This document shows positions 1 to 6,502 of a stretch of 7,759 bases of DNA, one piece after another. The notes below the pieces were generated by a model. It saw only the letters and a program-made list of their open reading frames with translations. It did not search any database and was not told the origin of the DNA. The stretch comes from Pseudomonadota bacterium (lineage in GTDB: Bacteria; Myxococcota_A; Polyangia; Polyangiales; Polyangiaceae). The first letter of the stretch is position 1. Every line of letters starts with the position of its first letter. The DNA lies in the NCBI GenBank assembly GCA_023411445.1, contig JAEYOT010000309.1:1-7759 (forward strand), read 5' to 3'. The translations under genes and the position numbers were made by a program.

Positions 1-686
1 GTGTACGGCTCGCGCACCACCAGCTGCAGCTGCCTTGAAGCGAGCGGCAGCACGCGGCCGCCGGCGGAGCGCTGCGCGGCGGTCGAGCCGGCAGGCGGCC
101 CGATCCAGATCCCGCTCGAGCGTTGATCTTCCGTGCGCCGGCCGACGTGCAGGATGTAGCGCGACGTTGCGGCCGGGGAGTCGTGGCAATACAAGGCCTC
201 GTTCAGCACGCGCTTGTTGCGCATGCGGCCGTTCACGGTGACGGACATGCGCGCCAGCGAGACGGTGCGTGCCTTGCCGCTCAGCGCGGCCTCTAAGTGC
301 TGCCGAAAATCCTTGCGCGTCGCCGCACAAAAGAAGCCCACGGAGGACTTGGGCGCGCTGTTCACGCCCAAGATGGGCACGCTGTCCACGTTGTGGGACG
401 CCGCCAGCAAGGTGCCATCGCCGCCCACCGCGATGACCAGCTCCGCCCCCTCGACATCGAAGGCGGCGTGCGCGCGCCGGATCACGAGTGTCTGCGCGCC
501 GACCCGCTCCAGCTCCTTCATCACGGTCTGGAAGGTGCGCAGGTGCTCACGGTGCGCGCTGACCCAGCTGCGCACCGCGGGATCTTTCTGACGGACCAGC
601 TGCTGGACGCGCGGGTCCCCCTCTTCTTCGACGATGCGCTGGTAAGAGGTGCGCTTCGCCACGACGATCACTCTCGGTGCGGCCAT
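1..686 (-). CDS. nadK: NAD(H) kinase, NADK3-like; 3' end cut by window edge
   Basis: ATP-dependent phosphorylation of NAD or NADH to NADP(H), in the cytoplasm. Reading the minus strand from the ATG at 686 gives 228 residues with no stop, so the C-terminus lies beyond the left edge. Visible signatures are the phosphate-binding GGDGT at residues 88-92, the NE pair at 162-163, and PAGSTAA at 198-204 followed by a conserved SAGG. From residue 85 on (VIAVGGDGTLLAASH, SVPILGVNS, FFCAAT, LQLVVREPY) the sequence matches what I recall of the plant NADK3/NADH-kinase branch better than the E. coli type. About 30 extra N-terminal residues (roughly 20-55) separate the first strand from the Rossmann-like core. 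The start is 5 bases after the Nudix stop, so the two genes are probably co-transcribed. I see no clear Shine-Dalgarno before this ATG. Kinase identity is firm; the NADH preference is inference. Confidence 0.92.
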   Translation of the reverse strand, partial: MAAPRVIVVAKRTSYQRIVEEEGDPRVQQLVRQKDPAVRSWVSAHREHLRTFQTVMKELERVGAQTLVIRRAHAAFDVEGAELVIAVGGDGTLLAASHNVDSVPILGVNSAPKSSVGFFCAATRKDFRQHLEAALSGKARTVSLARMSVTVNGRMRNKRVLNEALYCHDSPAATSRYILHVGRRTEDQRSSGIWIGPPAGSTAAQRSAGGRVLPLASRQLQLVVREPY

Positions 687-691
687 GGGTG

Positions 692-1393
692 TCAGTGGCT
701 GGGGCGGCTGCGCGCCACGATATCCGCGAAACGACGCAGACCGATCTCCGTTTTGACGTCCTCGATCGCGCCGCTGACGCACCACGATAGCGCGTCGGAC
801 AGCGGGACGTCGATCACCTCGCCGAAGCGTTCGAGCGGCGAGCCGTCCAGCTCCGGCGCGCGGCGCAGCGCCGGCTCCACCCGCACATGAAAGAAGAACA
901 AGCGCTCGCTGACGATGCCGGCGGCCGGAAAGGTGCTGGGGCCCAGCGGCTGCAAGGCGCTGCGCTCCACCTCGAAGCCCAGCTCTTCCGAGAGCTCGCG
1001 CTGCGCGGTAGCGACCACGCCCTCGGGTGTCTGCTCACCGGGCTCCACCAAACCGGCTGGCAGCTCCCACAAGCCGCCGTGGTCTTGCTCTTCCAGCAGT
1101 GGCGAGCGCGCCTTGTCGCGCATGGCGACCGGCGGACGCAAGCTGCTGCGCAGGTACACGTAGGGGACGCCGCGCGCGTCCTCGTAGTGCGCGAGCATGA
1201 CGGCCGCGTCGATGGCGCGTCGGTCCACCTCGTCGTATTCGAAGGGCTCGCTGGCAGAGCCGTCCGGATAGAGCGCGCGGAAGCGTCGCCTTCGGAGCCG
1301 CAGAAAGCCGCTGCCGCCTAGCGGCGAAAGATCTTCAATCAGCTCCAAGCGAATGTTGGGAAGCGGGGGCGGCCCCGGCGCCTTGAGTTTCAT
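692..1393 (-). CDS. Nudix hydrolase, possible ADP-ribose/nucleoside-diphosphate-sugar pyrophosphatase
   Basis: 233-residue Nudix-family protein that should hydrolyse a nucleoside diphosphate linked to another group. The Nudix box spans residues 114-140: WELPAGLVEPGE, then REL-SEE-LGF, with R132, E133, E136 and E137 as the Mg-binding core. The spacer between E120 and R132 is 11 residues rather than the canonical 7. P156 lies 16 residues after the box, inside FPAAGIVSERLFFF; a proline at about this distance is associated with ADP-ribose pyrophosphatases, so that substrate is favoured but not proven. The N-terminal 60 residues include a basic run (LRLRRRRFRALYPDG), like the first strands of ADPR pyrophosphatases. 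It is the first visible gene of a minus-strand unit with the NAD kinase 5 bases downstream, which fits nicotinamide-nucleotide turnover. The ATG at 1393 is chosen as the first start before the divergent gene; its Shine-Dalgarno is weak. Confidence 0.88.
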   Translation of the reverse strand: MKLKAPGPPPLPNIRLELIEDLSPLGGSGFLRLRRRRFRALYPDGSASEPFEYDEVDRRAIDAAVMLAHYEDARGVPYVYLRSSLRPPVAMRDKARSPLLEEQDHGGLWELPAGLVEPGEQTPEGVVATAQRELSEELGFEVERSALQPLGPSTFPAAGIVSERLFFFHVRVEPALRRAPELDGSPLERFGEVIDVPLSDALSWCVSGAIEDVKTEIGLRRFADIVARSRPSH

Positions 1394-1438
1394 GGCCTAG
1401 CCCAGTAAGAGGAAGCGTACTTTCGCACGGAGCTCGCG
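1394..1438. promoter_or_regulatory. 45-base divergent intergenic region
   Basis: This short gap separates the Nudix start (minus) from the HEAT-protein start (plus), so any promoters for both units must sit here or overlap coding sequence. I see no convincing -35/-10 pair on either strand. TACTTT at 1418-1423 is only a weak -10 resemblance, with no matching -35. Confidence 0.3.
1429..1432 (+). promoter_or_regulatory. Ribosome binding site of the HEAT-repeat gene
   Basis: GGAG lies 6 bases before the ATG at 1439, good Shine-Dalgarno spacing. It supports this start over any internal one. Confidence 0.55.
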
Positions 1439-2299
1439 ATGCCCGTCAGAAATCCTCGCACCCTGCTCATCGGCACAGCGCTCGCGCTGGCAGCCACCTC
1501 CTCCACCCTGGCAGCGGCCCCCCCGGCGGGCGCCAAGGCCGCCCCCCAACCGGGCCCCGCTCGGCCAAAGCTGGACGCCGCTGCTCTGAAGAAGCAGCTG
1601 GAGTCGGGGGATGAAGCGCAGGTGCTGGCCGGACTGGATGCCATCCAGCACAGCGGCGACCCCAGCCTCGCCCCGCTGGTCGAGGCGGTGTTGTCACGCG
1701 GAGCGTCCGTCGCCGTCCTCTCTCGCGCGATCGACACGCTAGGCATTCTGGCTCAGCCGTCCTCCGGCGCCGCGCTCGCGCCCTACGCCCAGCACCGGAC
1801 GCCGGAGCTGCGGCGCGCGGCGCTGCGCGCGCTGATCGCGACGCGCTCGCCAGTCGCAGGCACCGTGCTGCGGCGCGCATTGCACGGTAACGACCCGGGG
1901 CAGCGCGCCATCGCGGCGCGCGGCTTGGGCGAGCTGGGAGTGCGGGCGGCCGTGCCGGAGCTGTTCACGGTGCTGTCGAAGGACGTGGCCGAGGCGGCGC
2001 AGGCGCTGGGCCTTCTGTGCGTTGCGCAAGAGTGTGAGCGCCTGGCAGGGCTGCTCGGCAAGCTCCGCTTCGAAGTGATGGAGTCCGCGATCGTGCCGCT
2101 CTTGCTGCGACCGGCGGCGGACGTGAGCGACGAGCTGAAGCTGCGTGTGATCGAGCGCGTTCGTCGCATGGCCACGGCAGCGACCAACCAGCTACTGCAA
2201 ACCGCGCTGGCCAAGTTCCCAGCGGACGGCTCGCCGCGCGTGAAGCAAGGGCTCGAGCGCGCGCTCAAAGGCTACGACGTGACGGAGGACAAGCCATGA
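1439..2299 (+). CDS. Exported HEAT-repeat protein
   Basis: 286 residues. The N-terminus is a Sec-type signal peptide: basic residues R4 and R7, a hydrophobic stretch at 9-26, and a likely cleavage after the AAA at 25-27. A short Pro/Ala-rich segment (28-44) leads into alpha-helical repeats from about 47 to the end. These have HEAT/Armadillo character, with helices rich in Ala, Leu and Arg, for example TPELRRAALRALIATRS and GQRAIAARGLGELGVRAAVP. HEAT solenoids are usually protein-binding scaffolds; no catalytic motif is visible. The mature protein should be periplasmic or envelope-associated. Its stop overlaps the start of the next gene, whose product also ends in helical repeats, so the two are likely made together and may interact. 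The only two cysteines are close together (LLCVAQECERL). The exact partner and role are unknown. Confidence 0.85.
   Translation: MPVRNPRTLLIGTALALAATSSTLAAAPPAGAKAAPQPGPARPKLDAAALKKQLESGDEAQVLAGLDAIQHSGDPSLAPLVEAVLSRGASVAVLSRAIDTLGILAQPSSGAALAPYAQHRTPELRRAALRALIATRSPVAGTVLRRALHGNDPGQRAIAARGLGELGVRAAVPELFTVLSKDVAEAAQALGLLCVAQECERLAGLLGKLRFEVMESAIVPLLLRPAADVSDELKLRVIERVRRMATAATNQLLQTALAKFPADGSPRVKQGLERALKGYDVTEDKP
2284..2289 (+). promoter_or_regulatory. Ribosome binding site inside the HEAT gene for the downstream lipoprotein
   Basis: GGAGGA lies 6 bases before the ATG at 2296 (9 before the alternative ATG at 2299), within the last codons of the upstream gene. This strong site plus the ATGA overlap indicates translational coupling. 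Confidence 0.7.
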
Positions 2300-4110
2300 T
2301 GCGCTCGAGCACGCTCACTCTTTCTCTTGGCCTCGGCCTCGGGTTGCTGGCTTGCGGCGGCGGCAACAGCGTCGTGAGCGGCGGCGCGCCGTTCTCCCAA
2401 ACTTGGCAAAACGACCAAGGCCGCTCGATCGCCGCGCTGGAGCAGCGCTTGCGCGCACAGAAGGCGCCCCCCGCGACGCCCGTGGCGGTCGGCGTGAGCA
2501 GCAGCGGCTTGCTCGGCGTCGTGCTGCCGAGCGGCCAGCGCTGGGCTCACCCGGTGCAGGCGGACACGCTGCCGATCGTCGCAGGCGAGGTGGTGTTGGC
2601 GAGCAGCGGCGGCAGCCTGTTCGGGCTGGATGCAAAATCCGGCAAGCAGCTGTGGAGCGTGGACATCGAGGGGCGCAAGCTGCGCGGCGGCGGCGACGAC
2701 GGCCAGTACTCCGTGGCGGTGGTCGCGGGTGAGAACCCCGGCAAGAGCCGCTTCTTGGCGATCGATCGGCGCGGCCAGGTGGTGCGCGAGCTCACCTCCA
2801 GCATGGAGCTGGGCGTACCGGCCGCCAAAGCCGGCGTCGCCTTCATCCCTTGGAACAACCAATACGTCAGCGCGCTGGACATCGAGAGCGGCGAAGAAGT
2901 CGCGCGCCTGCTCTTGCGCGAGATCGTGACGCAAGCCAGAGCCTTCGATGGTGACCTGTGGTTCGGCGAGCAAGGCCTCGTGCGTCTGGACGAGCGCATT
3001 CGCGTCGCGAGCACCAATCAAGCGACGCGCGTCGCCGTGCCGGAGCGGCAGCTGCCGGGCAAACCAGTCTGGCTGGGCAGCGGCACGCAGCTGTGGCCAG
3101 TGTCGAGCTCGGCTCGGCTCAAGATCCGGCTGGCCGCCTCGCCCACGGCCGCGGGCGAGAAGGGCGCGGCGCTCACCAACCAGGCCTACCTGGCCAGCTA
3201 TTTCCGTGTCGTTCTGGGGCTGGAACAGCAGGGCAAGCTGCGCTTCGTGCAATCGCTAGGTGCCGATGCGCTGGGCCTGAGCGCGGGTAAGCGCGGCTTC
3301 GCGATCTGCGACGCCTCCGGCAAGGTGTCGCTGCTCTCGGAGCGAGGCGGACACGCTGGTAGCGCGGAGCTGGGTAGCCGCCTGGAGGCGTGCACGGTGG
3401 ACGTAACCTCCCTGGCTCTGAGCGAGCTCAAGCCGCCGCCCGCGTTGGCAGAGCAGCTGGGTCAAGCGCTGAGCGAGCTCACGCCGGACATGGCGGTCGC
3501 GCAGAAGCTACTGGTCGACGAGCTGACGGAGCTGAGCGACCCGCTGGTGACCAAGATCCTGATCGACCTGACCAGCAGCAGCAGGATCCCGCCGGACTTG
3601 CGCGCGGCCGCACGCAAGCTCATCGCCACCCGCCGCACCGGCAAGGAGTACATGCTCAAAGCGCTGGAGCGCCACTACGACTACGTGTCGGACGTGCTCT
3701 TGCCGCCGCCGCTCGGCCCCTTGGCGGACGCGCTGGCCGCCATGAACGAGGTGAGCGCCACGCCGCTCTTGGCCCGTCACCTGAACGATCCCGCCAACGA
3801 CATGAGCGACGTAGAGCGGGCCGCGCTCGCGCTGGGCAAGCTCGCGACCCCGAACGAGTACGAGGAGCTGCGCACCTTCTTCGCGCTGTACCGGGCCACC
3901 GCCGACGAGCCCGCGCTGGTGAGCGCGGTGGTGGCGGTCGCCGGGGCGCTGCTGCGCATCGGCGGTGAGCAGGGCAAAGCGGTGGTGGAGCGCGCGGCGA
4001 GGGATCCGCTGACCCAGACCGACGTGAAACGAGGATTGTTGGGGCTGCTCGGCCCCCAAACCGAGGGCACGAAATCCGCAAACGTTGCGCAAACCGGGCG
4101 AGAACCCTAA
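2296..4110 (+). CDS. Lipoprotein with propeller-like N-terminal half and helical-repeat C-terminal half
   Basis: 604 residues. A lipoprotein signal peptide ends in a lipobox, LLAC, with the lipidated cysteine at residue 20, followed by a Gly/Ser/Asn stretch. The first half (about 60-375) is beta-rich and resembles PQQ-type propeller repeats. The clearest blade is at about 93-125, VVLASSGGSLFGLDAKSG followed by KQLW; a second weaker one is near 189-205 (YVSALDIESGEEVARL). From about 376 to 590 the protein turns alpha-helical, with HEAT-like units such as PLADALAAMNEVSATPLLARHL and AALALGKLATPNEYEEL. No PQQ-dehydrogenase active-site signature is seen, so a scaffold or binding role in the envelope is more likely than an enzyme. 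The architecture recalls BamB-like propeller lipoproteins extended by a solenoid, but that is analogy only. ATG 2296 overlaps the previous stop by 4 bases. ATG 2299 is a possible alternative, one residue shorter. Confidence 0.85.
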   Translation: MMRSSTLTLSLGLGLGLLACGGGNSVVSGGAPFSQTWQNDQGRSIAALEQRLRAQKAPPATPVAVGVSSSGLLGVVLPSGQRWAHPVQADTLPIVAGEVVLASSGGSLFGLDAKSGKQLWSVDIEGRKLRGGGDDGQYSVAVVAGENPGKSRFLAIDRRGQVVRELTSSMELGVPAAKAGVAFIPWNNQYVSALDIESGEEVARLLLREIVTQARAFDGDLWFGEQGLVRLDERIRVASTNQATRVAVPERQLPGKPVWLGSGTQLWPVSSSARLKIRLAASPTAAGEKGAALTNQAYLASYFRVVLGLEQQGKLRFVQSLGADALGLSAGKRGFAICDASGKVSLLSERGGHAGSAELGSRLEACTVDVTSLALSELKPPPALAEQLGQALSELTPDMAVAQKLLVDELTELSDPLVTKILIDLTSSSRIPPDLRAAARKLIATRRTGKEYMLKALERHYDYVSDVLLPPPLGPLADALAAMNEVSATPLLARHLNDPANDMSDVERAALALGKLATPNEYEELRTFFALYRATADEPALVSAVVAVAGALLRIGGEQGKAVVERAARDPLTQTDVKRGLLGLLGPQTEGTKSANVAQTGREP

Positions 4111-4126
4111 GGTTCTTGTCTGCTGG

Positions 4127-5347
4127 ATGAGCTTTGAACTGCTGCGTCAGCGCCTCGAGCAGGGGCGGCCACTCGTCGTGGACTCGGACACGGGGGCGTC
4201 CTTCCGAGCGCGCGGCGTTTTGCTGAGCTCCCCGGGCGCGCTGGGGCAGCTACTGCGCGAGCGTCCGGCAGAGGTGGAGGCGCACTACCGAGCGGAGATC
4301 GACTGCCGCGTGGACGTGCTCTCCGCCCTCACCGCCGACACCACGCCGCGCGCGCTGGCCGAGGTGGGCATGGAGCACCGCGCCGCGCAGCTGACGGGGC
4401 GGGCCGTGGAGCTCGCGCTGGATGCCGTGCAAGAGCACGACCGGCGCATCGCCGTCGCTGGCGTGCTGGGCTCGGACATGGTGAGCCCGGTCGCAGCCGA
4501 CCGCCTGCACGAAGAGCTCACGGAGCACGCCGCACGGCTGAGCGCCGCCGGCTGCCAGCTCCTCATCGCGCGCGGCCAAGGCTCGCGCCTCGGCTTGATG
4601 GCGGCGGTCGTGGCGGCGGCGCGCACGGAGCTCCCCACCTGGGCCGTGATCGAGTGCGGGCTCGCTGGCGATAGCGCGGTCGAGGGTGACCCGCACGAGC
4701 TGGTCGAGGCTCTCGCGGAGGCGGGAGCCGGCACGCTCTTGTTCGAGGTGCCGCACGTGGAGCTGGGCCGGCGTCAGCTCGAGCGCTTCAAGTTAGCGCT
4801 CGAGCAACATCACCTGTTCCCAGGCGTGCTGCTGGCCGCGAGCGAAAGTGCGGTGCGCGGCTTCGACGACCCGCTCTCGGATCCCGAACACTGGGTCGAG
4901 CGCGCCATCGACCTCTCCGTGGGTGGGGCGCGCGTGATCGGCGGCGGGGCCGGAACCACTGAGGCCCACACCCGCGCCCTGGCGCTGGCTTTGGGCTCAC
5001 TGCATCCCTCCGTCCCAGCCGCCGCTCGGATACGGAGCTCGATCGCGACCCCGGTAGCTGGTAACTCGCCGGTTTCGGCTCTATTACCCCCCCGGCCATG
5101 TCTGCCGTCCCTGAGAGCACGCCGAACGACCGCCCGATTCGCGACATCGACGAGCTGGTCGATGTTTTTCGCGCCGCCGAGAAGCGGCCGGAGCAGTTTC
5201 GCATCGGCACGGAGGCCGAGAAATTCGCTGTCACCGCCCAAGGCGAGCCTCTGGCCTACGAGGGCGAACGGGGCGTGGTCGCCATTTTCGAAGCTCTCAG
5301 CCAGTACGGCTGGGAGCCGGAGCGCGAAATCGAAGATGGCCCGGTGA
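4127..5347 (+). CDS. Homocysteine S-methyltransferase-like protein lacking zinc-ligand cysteines; unusual C-terminal run-on
   Basis: As read, 406 residues. Residues 1-295 align by eye with the homocysteine S-methyltransferase barrel (MmuM, MetH N-terminal module): the DSDTGASFRARG segment at 19-30 for the family's DGxTGTEL motif, an early helix ERPAEVEAHYRAE, AVAGVLG at 109-115 for AGS-GP, and the closing VIGGGAGTT at 270-278 for GGCCGTT. In the last motif the two zinc-binding cysteines are G274 and A275. The region of the third ligand (usually GVNC) reads GVLLAASES, and the substrate-region ET is replaced near 146-150 (LLIARG). Catalytic methyl transfer to homocysteine is therefore doubtful. 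After about residue 300 the frame lacks a stop and continues as an Arg/Ser/Pro-rich tail that overlaps gshA by 250 bases in another frame; this tail is probably not a native domain. ATG 4127 is preferred to the in-frame TTG at 4085, which would overlap the upstream gene. It begins 16 bases after the lipoprotein stop. Confidence 0.7.
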   Translation: MSFELLRQRLEQGRPLVVDSDTGASFRARGVLLSSPGALGQLLRERPAEVEAHYRAEIDCRVDVLSALTADTTPRALAEVGMEHRAAQLTGRAVELALDAVQEHDRRIAVAGVLGSDMVSPVAADRLHEELTEHAARLSAAGCQLLIARGQGSRLGLMAAVVAAARTELPTWAVIECGLAGDSAVEGDPHELVEALAEAGAGTLLFEVPHVELGRRQLERFKLALEQHHLFPGVLLAASESAVRGFDDPLSDPEHWVERAIDLSVGGARVIGGGAGTTEAHTRALALALGSLHPSVPAAARIRSSIATPVAGNSPVSALLPPRPCLPSLRARRTTARFATSTSWSMFFAPPRSGRSSFASARRPRNSLSPPKASLWPTRANGAWSPFSKLSASTAGSRSAKSKMAR

Positions 5348-6468
5348 TCGCGCTTCGCCGCGGCGCCGCCAGCATCACGCTCGAGCCGGGCTCGCAGCTG
5401 GAGCTCTCCGGTGCCGCCTTGCCCGACGTGCACCAAGTGGCGGCCGAGTTCGAGAACCACCTGCGCGAGCTCGCGCCCGTGTCGCAGCGGCTGGGCCTAA
5501 CCTGGTTGGGCGTCGGCTTCCACCCGCTGGCGCGCCAGGAGGACCTGACCTGGGTACCCAAGCAGCGCTACGCCATCATGCGCGAGTACCTGCCCACCAA
5601 GGGCCATGCCGCGCACGACATGATGCGCCGCACGGCCACGGTGCAAGCCAACTTCGATTTCGAGAGCGAGGCGGACGCGCTGAAGAAGCTGCTGCTATCG
5701 CTCAAGCTCTCACCCTTGATCCACGCCATGCTGGCCAACTCGCCGTTCAAGGAGGGCAAGCTGGCCGGCACCAAGAGCGTGCGCGGCGAAGTGTGGCTCA
5801 ACATGGATCCGACGCGCTCCGGCTTGATCCCGCCGCTCTGGCGCAAGGCTCAGCTCAGCTACCGCGACTACGTGGAGTGGGCGCTGGACTCGGGGATGTT
5901 CCTGTTCAAGCGCGCCGGCAACGTGGTGGCGAACACGGGCCAAACCTTCCGCGCCTTCCTCAAAGATGGCTTCGCCGGGCACCGCGCCACCGTCGCGGAC
6001 TTCAAGCTGCACTTGCAGACGCTGTTCCCGGAGGCGCGCCTGAAGAACACGCTGGAGGTGCGCGGCTGTGACTCGCTGCCAGCCGAGCTGGCCATGGCCG
6101 TCCCGGCGCTGTTCACCGGCATCCTTTACGACGCGCGGGCGCTCGATCAGGCGCTTTCGCTCGTGGCTCCGTTCGAGCTCGCGCAGGTGGAGCGCGAACG
6201 CCCGACCTTGATCCGGCAAGGCCTGACCGCGCCGTTCGCCGGTAAGACGGCGCTGCACTACGCGCAGGCGCTGTTCGACATCGCCTCGTCCGGCCTCTCG
6301 CGCCGCGGCCGGCGCAACGCGCAAAACGAGGACGAGCGACGCTACCTCAAGCCGCTGGAGCGGCTGCTCGCGAGCGCGGAAGCGCCCGCGGACGACTTGA
6401 CGCGCGGTCTCGCTCCTGGCGCCAGCCTCAGCGCGGACGAAGCCATCGCGCGCTGCAAGATCGCGTAG
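5098..6468 (+). CDS. gshA: Glutamate-cysteine ligase, plant/proteobacterial (GCS2-like) type
   Basis: 456 residues, the usual length of this class. Joins L-glutamate and L-cysteine with ATP to give gamma-glutamylcysteine, first step of glutathione synthesis, in the cytoplasm. Signatures in order: RIGTEAEKF at 35-43 (ATP/Mg site Glu residues), SITLEPGSQLELSGA at 92-106, TATVQANFDFESE at 179-191, ANSPFKEGK at 213-221, a WLNMDPTRSG segment at 233-242, and LEVRGCDSLP at 319-328. There are only two cysteines (C325, C453), and the redox-regulatory disulfides described for plant enzymes are not evident. The ATG at 5098 is the first start after an in-frame TAA at 5062, and no Shine-Dalgarno precedes it, only a C-rich run. 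Its 5' part is overlapped by the run-on frame of the upstream gene. No gshB is in the window. A role in making another gamma-glutamyl thiol (EgtA-like) is a less likely alternative. Confidence 0.93.
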   Translation: MSAVPESTPNDRPIRDIDELVDVFRAAEKRPEQFRIGTEAEKFAVTAQGEPLAYEGERGVVAIFEALSQYGWEPEREIEDGPVIALRRGAASITLEPGSQLELSGAALPDVHQVAAEFENHLRELAPVSQRLGLTWLGVGFHPLARQEDLTWVPKQRYAIMREYLPTKGHAAHDMMRRTATVQANFDFESEADALKKLLLSLKLSPLIHAMLANSPFKEGKLAGTKSVRGEVWLNMDPTRSGLIPPLWRKAQLSYRDYVEWALDSGMFLFKRAGNVVANTGQTFRAFLKDGFAGHRATVADFKLHLQTLFPEARLKNTLEVRGCDSLPAELAMAVPALFTGILYDARALDQALSLVAPFELAQVERERPTLIRQGLTAPFAGKTALHYAQALFDIASSGLSRRGRRNAQNEDERRYLKPLERLLASAEAPADDLTRGLAPGASLSADEAIARCKIA

Positions 6469-6481
6469 GCGCGGGCCACCT

Positions 6482-6493
6482 CGCGGCGCCGCG
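6482..6493. repeat. 12-base perfect palindrome in the convergent gap
   Basis: CGCGGCGCCGCG is self-complementary and lies between the ends of gshA and the facing lipoprotein gene. It could contribute to transcript-end structure, or be chance in GC-rich DNA. Confidence 0.35.
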
Positions 6494-6502
6494 CCTCACG
6501 CT

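Noticed and set aside
297..890. Plus-strand open frame across the NAD kinase and the Nudix 3' end
   Set aside because: It lies opposite two recognisable enzymes and shows no family features itself.
887..1321. Plus-strand open frame opposite the Nudix gene
   Set aside because: The minus-strand translation carries the Nudix box; this one has no motif and is low-complexity.
2272..3252. Long minus-strand open frame (326 residues) opposite the propeller lipoprotein
   Set aside because: It is Ala/Arg/Gln/His-rich with no fold or motif. The plus frame has a lipobox, repeat motifs and a ribosome site, so this is an antisense shadow of GC-rich codons.
2296..4110. PQQ-dependent dehydrogenase
   Set aside because: Only blade-like repeats are seen; dehydrogenase active-site and cofactor residues are not recognisable, and the C-terminal half is a helical solenoid.
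4085..4126. TTG at 4085 as start of the methyltransferase-like gene
   Set aside because: It would add 14 residues with no family match and overlap the upstream gene by 26 bases. ATG 4127 lies just before the recognisable domain.
4250..4756. Minus-strand open frame opposite the methyltransferase-like gene
   Set aside because: No motif and shadow-like composition; the plus frame aligns with a known fold.
4127..5347. Naming this gene mmuM or a functional homocysteine S-methyltransferase
   Set aside because: All zinc-ligand cysteines and the substrate-region ET are missing, so the catalytic name is not supported.
5710..6324. Minus-strand open frame of 204 residues opposite gshA
   Set aside because: Antisense to a strongly identified gene, with Arg/Gln/Val-rich shadow composition.
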